A DNA stretch of 64,000 nucleotides from an uncultured Coriobacteriaceae bacterium (GTDB lineage Bacteria > Actinomycetota > Coriobacteriia > Coriobacteriales > Atopobiaceae): the NCBI GenBank assembly GCA_902793465.1, contig CADBDT010000015.1, positions 1 to 64,000 of the forward strand, read 5' to 3'. A program made the translations under genes and the position numbers. Under the pieces are notes generated by a model. That model searched no databases and was not told where the DNA came from. It saw only the letters and a program-made list of their open reading frames with translations. Below, one piece after another: positions 51,032 to 59,437 of this stretch (its first letter is position 1; each line of letters opens with the position of its first letter).

Positions 51032-51136
51032 TATACTAGGAAAGCTTGACCGTCGAGGTGGCAGGCGTCCTGCCCTGTGCCATGGCGGAGAAACCCTGTC
51101 CTGGTCGGTAACCAGGACCTATGTAAGGAGTCACAT
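51032..51136 (+). promoter_or_regulatory. rpmE promoter and structured leader (candidate L31 autoregulatory leader)
   Basis: A -10 TATACT (51032-51037) is followed by two hairpins, GGCAGG-CGT-CCTGCC (51060-51074) and GTCCTGGT-CGGTA-ACCAGGAC (51098-51118), ending 10 bp before the AAGGAG RBS. L31 leader motifs that bind the protein are known, including a coriobacterial type; this fits by position and structure, but I could not run the covariance model. The rest of the gap 50826-51031 has only weak inverted repeats (TGGCCACAAATG near 50891 and CATTTGTGG near 50969). Confidence 0.6.
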
Positions 51137-51559
51137 ATGAAGCAAGGTATCCATCCCGAATACATGGAGTGCACGGTTCGCTGCTCCTGCGGCAACACGT
51201 GGACCACGCGCGCTACGGTTCCCAGCATGAGGCTGGACCTGTGCGACAAGTGCCACCCGTTCTACACCGGCACCCAGAAGCTCGTTGACACCGGTGGACG
51301 CGTACAGCGCTTTACCGACAAGTTCGGTGGCGCCGCAGCCGCACGTCTGGCAGCCGTTGCCGCACAGAAGGAAGAGCGCGCCAAGAAGGCCGCCGAGGCT
51401 CTTGCTGCCAAGAAGGCCGCTGCTGAGGCCAAGGCCGCTGCTAAGGCAAAACGTGCCGCCGAGTTTGCCAAGAAGGCAGCCGCAGAGGCCGCAAAGAAGG
51501 CCGCTGAGGCCAAGGCCGAGGCTCCTGCCGAGGAGGCAACCGAGGCTCCCGCCGAGTAG
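51137..51559 (+). CDS. rpmE: 50S ribosomal protein L31 with long Ala/Lys/Glu tail
   Basis: 140 aa, twice the usual 65-75. Residues 1-65 are normal zinc-type L31: [50 protein letters not shown], with zinc ligands C16/C18 and CxxC (36/39). From about residue 66 a low-complexity helix follows ([34 protein letters not shown]). Ala/Lys-rich tails are known on several actinobacterial ribosomal proteins, but this length is notable. ATG 51137 has AAGGAGTCAC upstream. Confidence 0.95.
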   Translation: MKQGIHPEYMECTVRCSCGNTWTTRATVPSMRLDLCDKCHPFYTGTQKLVDTGGRVQRFTDKFGGAAAARLAAVAAQKEERAKKAAEALAAKKAAAEAKAAAKAKRAAEFAKKAAAEAAKKAAEAKAEAPAEEATEAPAE

Positions 51560-51569
51560 TACAAAGCGG

Positions 51570-51643
51570 AACCACAAATAGGGGACAGCCCCTTGGTTGT
51601 GATTTGCAAACCACAACCAAGGGGCTGTCCCCTATTTGTGGTT
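51570..51643. terminator. 74-bp hairpin AACCACAAATAGGGGACAGC after rpmE
   Basis: A 32-bp perfect arm (AACCACAAATAGGGGACAGC, CCCTTGGTTGTG) pairs with its complement around ATTTGCAAA. It lies between two convergent genes and probably ends both transcripts. It is a member of the GGGGACAGTCCCC family. Confidence 0.8.
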
Positions 51644-51658
51644 AGAGGGCTCGCAGCC

Positions 51659-52381
51659 CTAGACCAGCTTTAGATGTGGGTGATCGCTTTGATTCAGGCC
51701 GTCGTGGTTATATGTAACCGAGCACTCGTCCATTATCCTGCGCATGGCCTTTGAGTTTATGGCCATATCGCGCAGCGACTCCTTTTGGTCTGCGGGGGCA
51801 GGCCCTCCCATCATCTGTTCTAGCTCGTCGTCGCTTACGGTTATTCCCATCTTTCGGGCCCAGGCGCTAACGGCCGCCTCTTGTGCTGCGGTCTGGCGCG
51901 CCTGCTCGTCAAACATGGCGTCTACCTCGGCCCTGCTGGCGCCCGTTTGGGCTAGGACGAGGTCCAGAGTAACTCCTTGCTCGGCCAAGGTTGCCTCGAA
52001 GGTCTGCTCAATATCGCGCCTAAAATGAGCGATTTGATCTGCGATTACTTGCTGCTCCAGACGCTTTGCAAGCTCGCTTGCACAGGCGGCTGCTAGCTGG
52101 TTTTCTACCATTTCCTGGTTTGCGGTCTCAAGCTCGTTGCGTATGGTGTTTCTTAGCTCGGCAGCACCATGGACGCCCTTAAACGTGTAGCATATCCAGG
52201 CGTCGTCGTTCATGCGCTCGGGGCCTCCGCCCTTTTGCGCAATGGAAAACGCCATTGCCTGTTCCACGTCCTCCTCGGTAAGGTCGTGGACGTTTACCTC
52301 TACGGCTACGGGATCGTATGAGGTAAGCGTGTAGTGTGGGTGTCCATCGATTACCAATGGCTCGGGTTTAAATACTTCCAT
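51659..52381 (-). CDS. trigger-factor-like (C-terminal domain) protein
   Basis: 240 aa. It starts MEVFKPEPLVIDGHPHYTLT and carries a helical region ELAKRLEQQVIADQIAHFRR, then VTLDLVLAQTGASRAEVDAM, which resembles the arms of trigger factor/SurA-type chaperones. Ribosome-binding and PPIase domains are absent, so it is not a complete trigger factor. ATG 52381 has CGGAGC upstream; the frame to 52495 is inside the preceding gene. It follows the zinc-ribbon membrane protein gene by 17 bp, so both are one operon, perhaps in protein folding or export. The function is inferred weakly. Confidence 0.55.
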   Translation of the reverse strand: MEVFKPEPLVIDGHPHYTLTSYDPVAVEVNVHDLTEEDVEQAMAFSIAQKGGGPERMNDDAWICYTFKGVHGAAELRNTIRNELETANQEMVENQLAAACASELAKRLEQQVIADQIAHFRRDIEQTFEATLAEQGVTLDLVLAQTGASRAEVDAMFDEQARQTAAQEAAVSAWARKMGITVSDDELEQMMGGPAPADQKESLRDMAINSKAMRRIMDECSVTYNHDGLNQSDHPHLKLV

Positions 52382-52398
52382 GTTTGCTCCGATTTCTA

Positions 52399-53901
52399 CT
52401 ATCCTGCGCGTCTGAGCGTGTAGGTGTCTTCGAACTTGGCGGTTGTTTGGTGCGGGATAAACAAGAGTACCTTTTCTTCGTACGTGTGGGTACAAGTAAC
52501 GTGCGCCAGCACAGCGGAGGGATCGTCGTTAGTGCCAAAACTCAACGTAAACGATATGTCTCCCTGCGGGCTGCCTGCGGTAGTGCATTCTACCGTAATG
52601 TTGTCTTCTGTTTGTCCGTCGCGTTTTGTTTGGATGGTGCCGGTAAAGGGAAAGCGTTCCACCAAGGTGTCGCCCTCAAAGGTGTTAGCTTCCGCTTCCA
52701 GTTTTTGGTGATAATGCGCGAGGACCGAAACCGTGCCCGACACCTTGGTGCGGCTGGCCGAAGGTTCCCCCACGGAGTCTATGGTAACCCGGAAGCCGTT
52801 GCCTTGCGCGCCATAGCACGTAGCGCCGTTGCTGCTAGACGAAACAAGCTCGCCGCTCCAAGTGCCGACTAGCGGGGTGTAGGAGCGTAATGCGGTGTTG
52901 CCGTCGGCCTGTGCGTTGCGCAGCACCCACGTTCCCGCCTCAAAGGCAAAGTGCGCCACCACGTTTCCCTCGTAAGCAAAGAAGCCGTTCTCCTTTGAGC
53001 AGCGAACCGTTACGTCATTTGTTGCGGCGTCCTTGTTGCCAGCCTCCTTAAATGCGTTGCCCACAATGGAAAACTGGCCGTCGGTATAGATATCCGCTAG
53101 CGACGCGCCGTTTTCCGTCTTTGCCGCGTTAAGAATAGCGGACATGTTGTCCAAGACCTTCTGCTCGTCCACCCCCGCACGTGCGGTAAAGGTGGTGTCG
53201 CGCTCGGCCAGCTCGCCAGTAACGGTCCACTCGCCCTCGTTGCGCACATAGAGCGCCTCCACGTTGCGCGCGGCACGAATCTTGCCGTCGTCGTAAATCG
53301 CCTCTGCGTCCACGCCGTAAGCTGCCGAGCCAACGCCCTCGCCGGCCTCCATGCCCTCGGGGGTCTTGGTTCCCTCACGCTTGGTAACGGCTACGCTGGA
53401 CAACGGAATCTGCAGGTCGGGGCCATACACGCCGCCTGCGTACTCGTAGGTTGGCATAAGCTGGGCCAAGTCGTTTTCTATCTTTGTATAGGTGGGCGCA
53501 TCCACAATGTTGAGTATCAGCCACACCGCTGCTAGCACCACAATAACGCCAAGGGCTAGCCCGATGCCCAGCATGCGCTGATGCGTGGACACAAACTTCG
53601 CAAAGCTATGGCGGCGTGGCGACGCATGCTCGTTGGTTTCGTCTTCCATCCTGCGTAGCTGAGGGTCCTCGCCCGCGGGTTCGTGCTCGGAGCCAAAGAA
53701 CGGCTGCGGCTGCTCCGCCGTGTTCTCTGCCGTCTGCTCGGGGGAAGACAACGGCTCGGTATCGCTGGTTGCCACGCGCTCTTCGGGCGTGTTCTGAGTT
53801 GGAGCCGTGGGCTCCGGTTCGTTGGTTGGCAGTATTGAGCCGCACGCAGAGCAGCGCGTGGCAAGATCGGTGTTTTCGTGGTTGCAAACGGGACAACGCA
53901 T
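52399..53901 (-). CDS. zinc-ribbon membrane protein, function unknown
   Basis: 500 aa. An N-terminal zinc ribbon (MRCPVCNHENTDLATRCSAC, two CxxC knuckles) is followed by an acidic Pro/Thr linker, one membrane helix (about 123-145, MLGIGLALGVIVVLAAVWLI) and about 350 extracytoplasmic residues with two or three repeated beta-rich parts (for example YVRNEGEWTVTGELAERDTT and FAFEAGTWVLRNAQADGNTA, which look alike). The repeated WTVTGEL/WVLRNAQ type is seen in other Gram-positive zinc-ribbon proteins of unknown role. ATG 53901, with GGAAGG (53907-53912) upstream. Likely partner: the trigger-factor-like gene 17 bp downstream. Confidence 0.75.
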   Translation of the reverse strand: MRCPVCNHENTDLATRCSACGSILPTNEPEPTAPTQNTPEERVATSDTEPLSSPEQTAENTAEQPQPFFGSEHEPAGEDPQLRRMEDETNEHASPRRHSFAKFVSTHQRMLGIGLALGVIVVLAAVWLILNIVDAPTYTKIENDLAQLMPTYEYAGGVYGPDLQIPLSSVAVTKREGTKTPEGMEAGEGVGSAAYGVDAEAIYDDGKIRAARNVEALYVRNEGEWTVTGELAERDTTFTARAGVDEQKVLDNMSAILNAAKTENGASLADIYTDGQFSIVGNAFKEAGNKDAATNDVTVRCSKENGFFAYEGNVVAHFAFEAGTWVLRNAQADGNTALRSYTPLVGTWSGELVSSSSNGATCYGAQGNGFRVTIDSVGEPSASRTKVSGTVSVLAHYHQKLEAEANTFEGDTLVERFPFTGTIQTKRDGQTEDNITVECTTAGSPQGDISFTLSFGTNDDPSAVLAHVTCTHTYEEKVLLFIPHQTTAKFEDTYTLRRAG

Positions 53902-54026
53902 TGCAGGTCCTTCCGTTGGTGCCGCCGAATCTAATGTACCCAAAAATGCGACGTGCCAAAGCGAGAGGAACCATAATTTGGAATGGTCTGATCTAAAAGA
54001 CGAGAGATGCGCGCGGGGCGCGCGTT

Positions 54027-54098
54027 GGGGATACTCCCTACAGTTCCACAGTGCTCGTAGCTGTGACGGGCACGCCGGGAACTGTAGGGAATATCCCC
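54027..54098. repeat. GATACTCCCC-type palindrome, copy E
   Basis: GGGGATACTCCCTACAGTTC and GAACTGTAGGGAATATCCCC enclose CACAGTGCTCGTAGCTGTG, itself a small hairpin. It lies in the 360-bp divergent gap 53902-54261, which shows no gene; the remaining part should hold promoters of the two flanking operons. Confidence 0.75.
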
Positions 54099-54261
54099 TC
54101 AGTTCCACTAACTAAATGGCGGTGGGGGAACATCCGCAAGGAGCGCCCCATTCCGGGTTTTGTGTAACAAAAAGGCCGTCTCCCTGTTGTTGCGTGCTCA
54201 AGCGTTATTTAAGAACAAATTTGGGTATGCTTGGTAAACGCCGTTCGAGATTGGAACAGAG

Positions 54262-54903
54262 ATGAATGCAGAGAACAGCAAAAAAGGCGCGCTTATTGCA
54301 GGAATTGCACTCGTAGTGGTTCTGGTGGTTGGCGCAGTGGCATACGGAGTGCTGTCGGCCGGGCGAAATGCGGGCGCTGGTGATTCCTCCGTCTCTGGTT
54401 CGTCCGTGGCAACGAGTTCCACCAGCGCCACCAGCGTAACCGGTGATGGCGGCGCTACCGGCGAAGCAAACGACGCGCCCAACCTCGCGGACTACGACGC
54501 AACGGTATACACCTACGAGGGGGAACAAATCCGCTTGTCGCAGATTGCCAACGGCCGTCCCCTGGTAATTAACTTTTGGGCAACGTGGTGTCCGTACTGT
54601 GTAAAAGAGATGCCCGACTACCTGCAAATCTATAAAGAGTATGGGGACAGGGTCTCCTTTGCTTTTATCGATGATGTTGGCGGTAGGGGAGAGACCGTCG
54701 AGGGCGCACACGACTGGCTTTCGAGCAACGGCTTTGCTGAGTTGCCTGCGTACTACGACAACGACTTGGACGCATCGTCTGTCTTTGGCGTCCGCTCGCT
54801 TCCCACCACAGTGGTGGTTGCGGCGGACGGCAAGATTGTGAGTTCAGCGGCTGGCTCAATTGATCCGGACCGTATGCGCTCCCTCCTTGATGGACTGGTG
54901 TAA
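54262..54903 (+). CDS. membrane-anchored TlpA/ResA-type thiol-disulfide oxidoreductase
   Basis: 213 aa. One N-terminal membrane anchor (ALIAGIALVVVLVVGAVAYG), a Ser/Thr/Gly linker (about 32-72) and a thioredoxin-fold domain with the active site WATWCPYCVKEMP (CPYC) and the cis-Pro loop VRSLPTTVVVAADGK. It acts outside the membrane on protein or cofactor disulfides, with electrons from the CcdA-type protein encoded 5 bp downstream. ATG 54262; the RBS is weak (GATTGGAACAGAG). Confidence 0.9.
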   Translation: MNAENSKKGALIAGIALVVVLVVGAVAYGVLSAGRNAGAGDSSVSGSSVATSSTSATSVTGDGGATGEANDAPNLADYDATVYTYEGEQIRLSQIANGRPLVINFWATWCPYCVKEMPDYLQIYKEYGDRVSFAFIDDVGGRGETVEGAHDWLSSNGFAELPAYYDNDLDASSVFGVRSLPTTVVVAADGKIVSSAAGSIDPDRMRSLLDGLV

Positions 54904-54908
54904 CGAGT

Positions 54909-55586
54909 ATGGACTTTGTTCTTACCTTTTTGGAGGGCATCGTTACGTTTGTGTCTCCGTGCCTGCTTCCCTTACTGCCTGTGTATCTTGCGTATTTTGC
55001 CGGCGGGGCGCAGGCTTCACGGGATTCCGCCGCTGACTCCAATCCGGGAATGCGGCAGACGCTCGTGTGCGCTCTGGGGTTTGTGGCGGGGTTTACGCTG
55101 GTATTTACGCTTATGGGCGCCGGTGCTGGTGCGGTGGGGTCGGTCCTGGTTCGCCATCGCGTGGTGTTTAACGTGGTATGTGGGCTTGTGGTTATCTTGC
55201 TTGGCCTTAACTACCTGGGTGTTCTTAACATAGGGATTTTAAATCGTACGATTCGCAAGGACTCGCCAACAAGACCTCGCAGCTTTATTGGGTCGGTGCT
55301 GTTTGGCGTCGTGTTTGCGGTGGGCTGGTCGCCTTGCGTGGGCACTTTTTTGGCCTCTGCGCTTAGCCTTGCGGCATCTTCGGCCAATGCTGTTACGGGC
55401 GTGCTGCTCCTGCTGTGCTTTTCGGCTGGCTTGGGGCTGCCGTTTGTTATCTCGGCCGTGCTCGTAAACCAGCTTGAGGGCGCGTTTGTGTGGATCAAGC
55501 GCCATTACAACGTTATAAACAAGGTCTGCGGCGCCTTGCTGGTGGTTATGGGCGTGCTCATGGCATGCGGCGTGTTTGGCGCCTAG
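54909..55586 (+). CDS. ccdA: CcdA/DsbD-type membrane electron carrier
   Basis: 225 aa with six membrane helices. Redox Cys motifs are in TFVSPCLLPLLPVYLAYFAG and VGWSPCVGTFLASALSLA. It brings reducing power from cytoplasmic thioredoxin to extracytoplasmic TlpA-type proteins. It lies 5 bp after the TlpA-like gene, the usual partner. ATG 54909. Confidence 0.92.
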   Translation: MDFVLTFLEGIVTFVSPCLLPLLPVYLAYFAGGAQASRDSAADSNPGMRQTLVCALGFVAGFTLVFTLMGAGAGAVGSVLVRHRVVFNVVCGLVVILLGLNYLGVLNIGILNRTIRKDSPTRPRSFIGSVLFGVVFAVGWSPCVGTFLASALSLAASSANAVTGVLLLLCFSAGLGLPFVISAVLVNQLEGAFVWIKRHYNVINKVCGALLVVMGVLMACGVFGA

Positions 55587-55764
55587 ACGGTGCTTCGACT
55601 GCTAACAATCGCAACGGGTATTTACGCGGCCTCGATTCGTGGGGCTGGCTGAGCCTCATGCCGATGTCCGACGGTAGGCACCAACCACGGCTAGACGACG
55701 TCCAAAGCCCGCCTTGGCTAAGGGGCAGCAACCCCAAAGGAACAAAGCCCGGAGTCCCGGCCCT

Positions 55765-55849
55765 GCTAAAGGGTGACAATCCCTAAAGGGTGACAATCCG
55801 TGTCTGGGAGGCGGGTTTTGTCACCCTTTAGGGATTGTCACCCTTTAGC
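55765..55849. repeat. 85-bp palindrome with a doubled GGGTGACAATCCCTAAA unit
   Basis: GCTAAAGGGTGACAATCCCT and AAAGGGTGACAA pair with the right arm TTGTCACCCTTTAGGGATTG, TCACCCTTTAGC. Each arm itself has two copies of TAAAGGGTGACAAT. It sits in the gap 55587-56063, which otherwise shows only GC-rich, non-coding-looking sequence and, near its end, TGTGATAATACC, a possible -10 for the next operon. Confidence 0.8.
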
Positions 55850-56063
55850 TGGGGTGGGCGCCGGGCTGCGTCCTGGCCGGGATTGTTACCCCTTTAGCCG
55901 CGGCCGGGACGTCGCCTAACGGCGGTAGGGCGACGCCTGCCCCTCGCGGTTGCATCGCCTGCGTCGCTCGCAGTGGCGCAGGGTAAAACAATTCCAAGCC
56001 TTAACAAACCCATCATTAAGGGTGTGTGATAATACCTGCTAGAAGTAAATCGAGGGAGACGGC

Positions 56064-58031
56064 ATGGCGCCAGAGCGCGGGACATACTTAAAAAAGATAG
56101 GTGCGCACGTGCCGCTGCTTCTTGTGGTGTTGCTTGTGCTGCTGGTTGTTCTGCTGGCAGGAGCACCGGAAGCCGTTGAAGCCAGTCCGTCCGACGCCAG
56201 TCCCAGTACGTCAAACGTGGCCAGCACGAGTCAGACCAGCGCCAGCTCGGCAAGCGAGGACCCCAGCGTTCCCAGCGCCACGAGCGTCGCCGGCGCCGAC
56301 TCTGCTGCGAACAACGCGAACAGCGCCAGCACGGACAGCTCGAGCTCGGAAAATGCGAGCTCGGAAAATGCCAACGCAGCCGATTCCAGTGCGGACGATA
56401 CCAACGCCGCCAGTGCCAGTTCGACCGACGCCGGCGCGGACGAAGCCAAAGCGGCCGACGCCAGTGCGGACAACGCGAACGTTGCCAGTGCCAGCTCAGG
56501 CGCGGCCAGCGCAACCAGCGCCAGCTCGGCAAGTGCCAACACGTCCAGCACCGCCAATCCAGCCGTCGCAAGCGCGGTGCCTGCCCCAAGAAAGGAAACT
56601 CCCGAATACCAGACCGTGGAAGACCTGGCGGGCAAGCGAATTGGCATTATGCGTGGCTCTGTGTACGGCACGATTGTGTCAGAGCGGGTGCGGGACGTGG
56701 ATTCGCACGGCCTCTATGTTTTTAACACCGTTGCGGAGGGAGTTCAGGCGCTTAAGGCAAGAAGAATAGACGCGTTTATTGAGGGAAAGTCCGTTTGCGA
56801 GCTTGCAGTGTCCATGAACAGCGGCATAGGCTTACTGCCTCAAACCATAGCGCCAGACGAAATTGGCATGTGCCTTGCAAAGGGCAGTCCGCTCACACAA
56901 AAGTTTGACGAGCTTATTACGCGGTATAAAAACGACGGGACTCTTTCCAAGCTGCGCGAAAAGTGGATGGGCTCCGACCTGGGCAAAAGGTCTTTGCCCA
57001 AACAGGACTGGCCTGCGCCCAACGGCGATTTGCACGCCGTCTGCTCGGAATACGATCCAATGTCGTATGTGGGTAGCAGCGGAGAAATAATGGGTTATGA
57101 GGTAGAAATTCTGTACAACATAGCCCGCGAGCTTGGATATACCGTCTACATAGACGATGCGCCCTTTTCCACCCTCATAAAGACGGTGGAGGATGGCGGC
57201 GCAGACGTGGCGCTGGGCAACATAACCATAACCGAAGAACGCGGTCGCAAGGTAGACATGACTGTGCCCGACTACGACGGGGGTGTGGTTGCCATTGTGC
57301 GCTCCGCGCCCGAGGCTTCGGTAGATGGCTTTCTTGCAGGTCTAAGCGACTCTTTTAACAAGAGCTTTATTCAGGACGACCGCTGGAAGGTTCTGCTCAA
57401 TGGCCTGGGCGTTACGGTGCTTATTTCTGTGTGCTCGGGTGTGCTCGGTCTGTTACTGGGATGCTTTGTTGTGCTGCAGCTACGCAACGGCGCGCGGTGG
57501 GCCAAGCTGTTTATGCGAGTCTATTTGCGGCTGTTCAACGGCATTCCCGTTGTGGTGGTACTCCTGGTGCTCTACTACGTTGCGCTTGGCTCCTTTGAGG
57601 TGCATGCCGAAATCCTTGCTGTTTTGGGCTTTTCGCTTTCGTACGGTGCAAGAACGGGCGCCGTAATGTGGGCGGCGGTGGAGGGTGTTCCCAAGGAGCA
57701 GGTGGAGACTGCCATCGCCATGGGATATACCGAGAACGAGGTGTTTGCAAGGGTGGTGCTCCCCTCGGCCATGCAGACCTTCCTTCCACAGGTGGCCGGG
57801 CTGTTTGTAAACTTGGTAAAGGAGACATCGGTGGTGGGCTACATAGCCGTGCAGGACCTTACGCGCGCTAGCGACTTTATACGTACGCGCACCATGGACG
57901 CGTTCTTTCCGCTTGTCTTTACAGCCGTTTTCTATCTTGTAATGTGCCATATCTTGCTGTGGGTGCTGGATAAGATAATTTCACGCGTTCTTGTAGACAC
58001 CCGCCCGCGCAGAATTAAGGGGGTTGTGTAG
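56064..58031 (+). CDS. polar amino-acid ABC transporter, substrate-binding halves fused to permease
   Basis: 655 aa. Signal anchor (about 14-33), a Ser/Ala/Asn/Asp-rich low-complexity stretch of about 140 residues (40-180), a substrate-binding half (about 183-325; VEDLAGKRIGIMRGSVYGTI, RRIDAFIEGK), a second half (about 325-440; YEVEILYNIARELGYTVYID, LGNITITEERGRKVDM) and a HisM/GlnP-type permease (about 455-650; NGIPVVVVLLVLYYVALGS, EAA-like loop GYTENEVFARVVLPSAMQ). In SBP_bac_3 proteins the TITEERG half comes first; here the order is reversed, as if circularly permuted or made from parts of two domains. The stop overlaps the start of the ATPase gene. Confidence 0.85.
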   Translation: MAPERGTYLKKIGAHVPLLLVVLLVLLVVLLAGAPEAVEASPSDASPSTSNVASTSQTSASSASEDPSVPSATSVAGADSAANNANSASTDSSSSENASSENANAADSSADDTNAASASSTDAGADEAKAADASADNANVASASSGAASATSASSASANTSSTANPAVASAVPAPRKETPEYQTVEDLAGKRIGIMRGSVYGTIVSERVRDVDSHGLYVFNTVAEGVQALKARRIDAFIEGKSVCELAVSMNSGIGLLPQTIAPDEIGMCLAKGSPLTQKFDELITRYKNDGTLSKLREKWMGSDLGKRSLPKQDWPAPNGDLHAVCSEYDPMSYVGSSGEIMGYEVEILYNIARELGYTVYIDDAPFSTLIKTVEDGGADVALGNITITEERGRKVDMTVPDYDGGVVAIVRSAPEASVDGFLAGLSDSFNKSFIQDDRWKVLLNGLGVTVLISVCSGVLGLLLGCFVVLQLRNGARWAKLFMRVYLRLFNGIPVVVVLLVLYYVALGSFEVHAEILAVLGFSLSYGARTGAVMWAAVEGVPKEQVETAIAMGYTENEVFARVVLPSAMQTFLPQVAGLFVNLVKETSVVGYIAVQDLTRASDFIRTRTMDAFFPLVFTAVFYLVMCHILLWVLDKIISRVLVDTRPRRIKGVV

Positions 58032-59137
58032 TGAGCCTCATAGAAATAAAGCACCTTCGTAAAGAGTACTCGGACGTTACTCCGCTCAAAGACGTAAATG
58101 CGAGTATAGAAAAAGGCGAGGTCATTAGCATAATAGGACCTTCTGGTACGGGAAAGTCCACCCTGTTGCGGTGCATCAATAGGCTGGAGGTGCCCTCGTC
58201 CGGACAAATAATCGTAGACGGCGTGGACATGTGCGCCCCCAACACAAACCTGGCTGCCATGCGCCGGAAGATGGGAATGGTGTTCCAGAGCTATAACCTG
58301 TTTGACCATTTGCTTGTTGCAGAAAACATTATGATGGCGCCCATGGACCTGTTGCGAATGCCCAAGCAAGAGGCGTGGGAGCGTGCCCTAAAGCTGCTGG
58401 ACATGGTGGGGCTCAAGGATAAGGCGCTCAGCCGCCCGCGCGAGCTGAGCGGTGGCCAGCGCCAACGCGTGGCAATAGCTCGAAGCATGGCCCTGGATCC
58501 AGAGATTCTGCTGCTCGACGAGCCAACGTCGGCGCTGGATTCCACAAACGTGAGCGAGGTCTTGCTCGTAATGAGCGACCTGGCAGAAAAGGGCCATACC
58601 ATGCTGGTTGTTACGCACGAGATGCGATTTGCGCGCGACGCTTCCAGCCGCATTTTTTACATGGATCGCGGCGAGATTTGGGAATCCGGCACGCCCGAGC
58701 AGATTCTAGAAAACCCCAGAAGGCCCGAGACCCACGACTATATATTCCGCGTGCGCGGGTGGCACTTCGACATTACGTCCACGTCGTTTGACTCCGTCCG
58801 AATGACGGCTCTGCTGGAGCATTACTGCGCACGCCAGTTTATGGGCAAGCGTGCGGCCAATACCTGCGAGCTGCTTGTAGAGGAGCTCGTGCTCAACCAG
58901 CTCGTTCCCGCGGCAATTGAGCGTGGTATAGACAACCCCGACTTGCATCTGGACCTCTTTGCGGGCGAAGGAGGCGTAAACATGACGCTGCTTTTGGATT
59001 ATCGTGGCCTCGTTGCGGGCGGCGACCCGCTTGCCGACTCGGGAGACGCATTCTCCAGTGCCGTGGTTATGGGCTTAGTGGAGCGTGTGGAGACGCTTGA
59101 GCCAGGTTTGGTCCGCTACCACATAAAAAAGCGCTAG
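58031..59137 (+). CDS. polar amino-acid ABC transporter ATPase with C-terminal GHKL-like domain
   Basis: 368 aa. ATPase (1-250) of the GlnQ type: Walker A IGPSGTGKST, RELSGGQRQRVAIARSMAL, Walker B LLLDEPTSALD. Residues about 255-368 are extra: FDSVRMTALLEHYCARQFMG, then CELLVEELVLNQLV and a GLVERVETLEPGLVRYHIKK end, which resembles an anti-sigma-type HATPase (N-box EELVxN). Ordinary GlnQ proteins are about 245 aa. The start is GTG 58031, sharing its G with the upstream TAG. It energises the fused permease. Confidence 0.88.
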   Translation: MSLIEIKHLRKEYSDVTPLKDVNASIEKGEVISIIGPSGTGKSTLLRCINRLEVPSSGQIIVDGVDMCAPNTNLAAMRRKMGMVFQSYNLFDHLLVAENIMMAPMDLLRMPKQEAWERALKLLDMVGLKDKALSRPRELSGGQRQRVAIARSMALDPEILLLDEPTSALDSTNVSEVLLVMSDLAEKGHTMLVVTHEMRFARDASSRIFYMDRGEIWESGTPEQILENPRRPETHDYIFRVRGWHFDITSTSFDSVRMTALLEHYCARQFMGKRAANTCELLVEELVLNQLVPAAIERGIDNPDLHLDLFAGEGGVNMTLLLDYRGLVAGGDPLADSGDAFSSAVVMGLVERVETLEPGLVRYHIKKR

Positions 59138-59186
59138 GGAACTCGGGAGAGCTGTCCAAATGCACGTGGTGGTGATTCGTGGCGCC

Positions 59187-59396
59187 AGGGGATACTCCCA
59201 CCGCCATTTAGTTAAGGGTCCGGGGGAGCTGTGCACATTGGGGATACTCCCCATCGGGTACATCGCGAGCAGGGCTTTCGTTGGAGCTAGCTTAATGGCG
59301 TTGGGATACTCCCCATCGGGTACATCGCGGCAGTCTCTTTCATAATGAGATGGGTTCCTCGCGATGTACCCGTAGGGGAATATCCCCATGGAGCAC
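59187..59396. repeat. composite GATACTCCCC repeat region, copy F
   Basis: Three left-type modules (GGGGATACTCCC-like at about 59188, 59240 and 59303) and one right arm (GCGATGTACCCGTAGGGGAA TATCCCC, about 59361-59387) lie in tandem. GCCATTTAGTTAAGGGTCCG is shared with the left flank of copy D (46438). The 300-bp gap 59138-59437 holds nothing else. Confidence 0.75.
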
Positions 59397-59437
59397 GTAG
59401 CTCTCTACGCTCCCGACAAGTTTGCCAAACCGCACCA

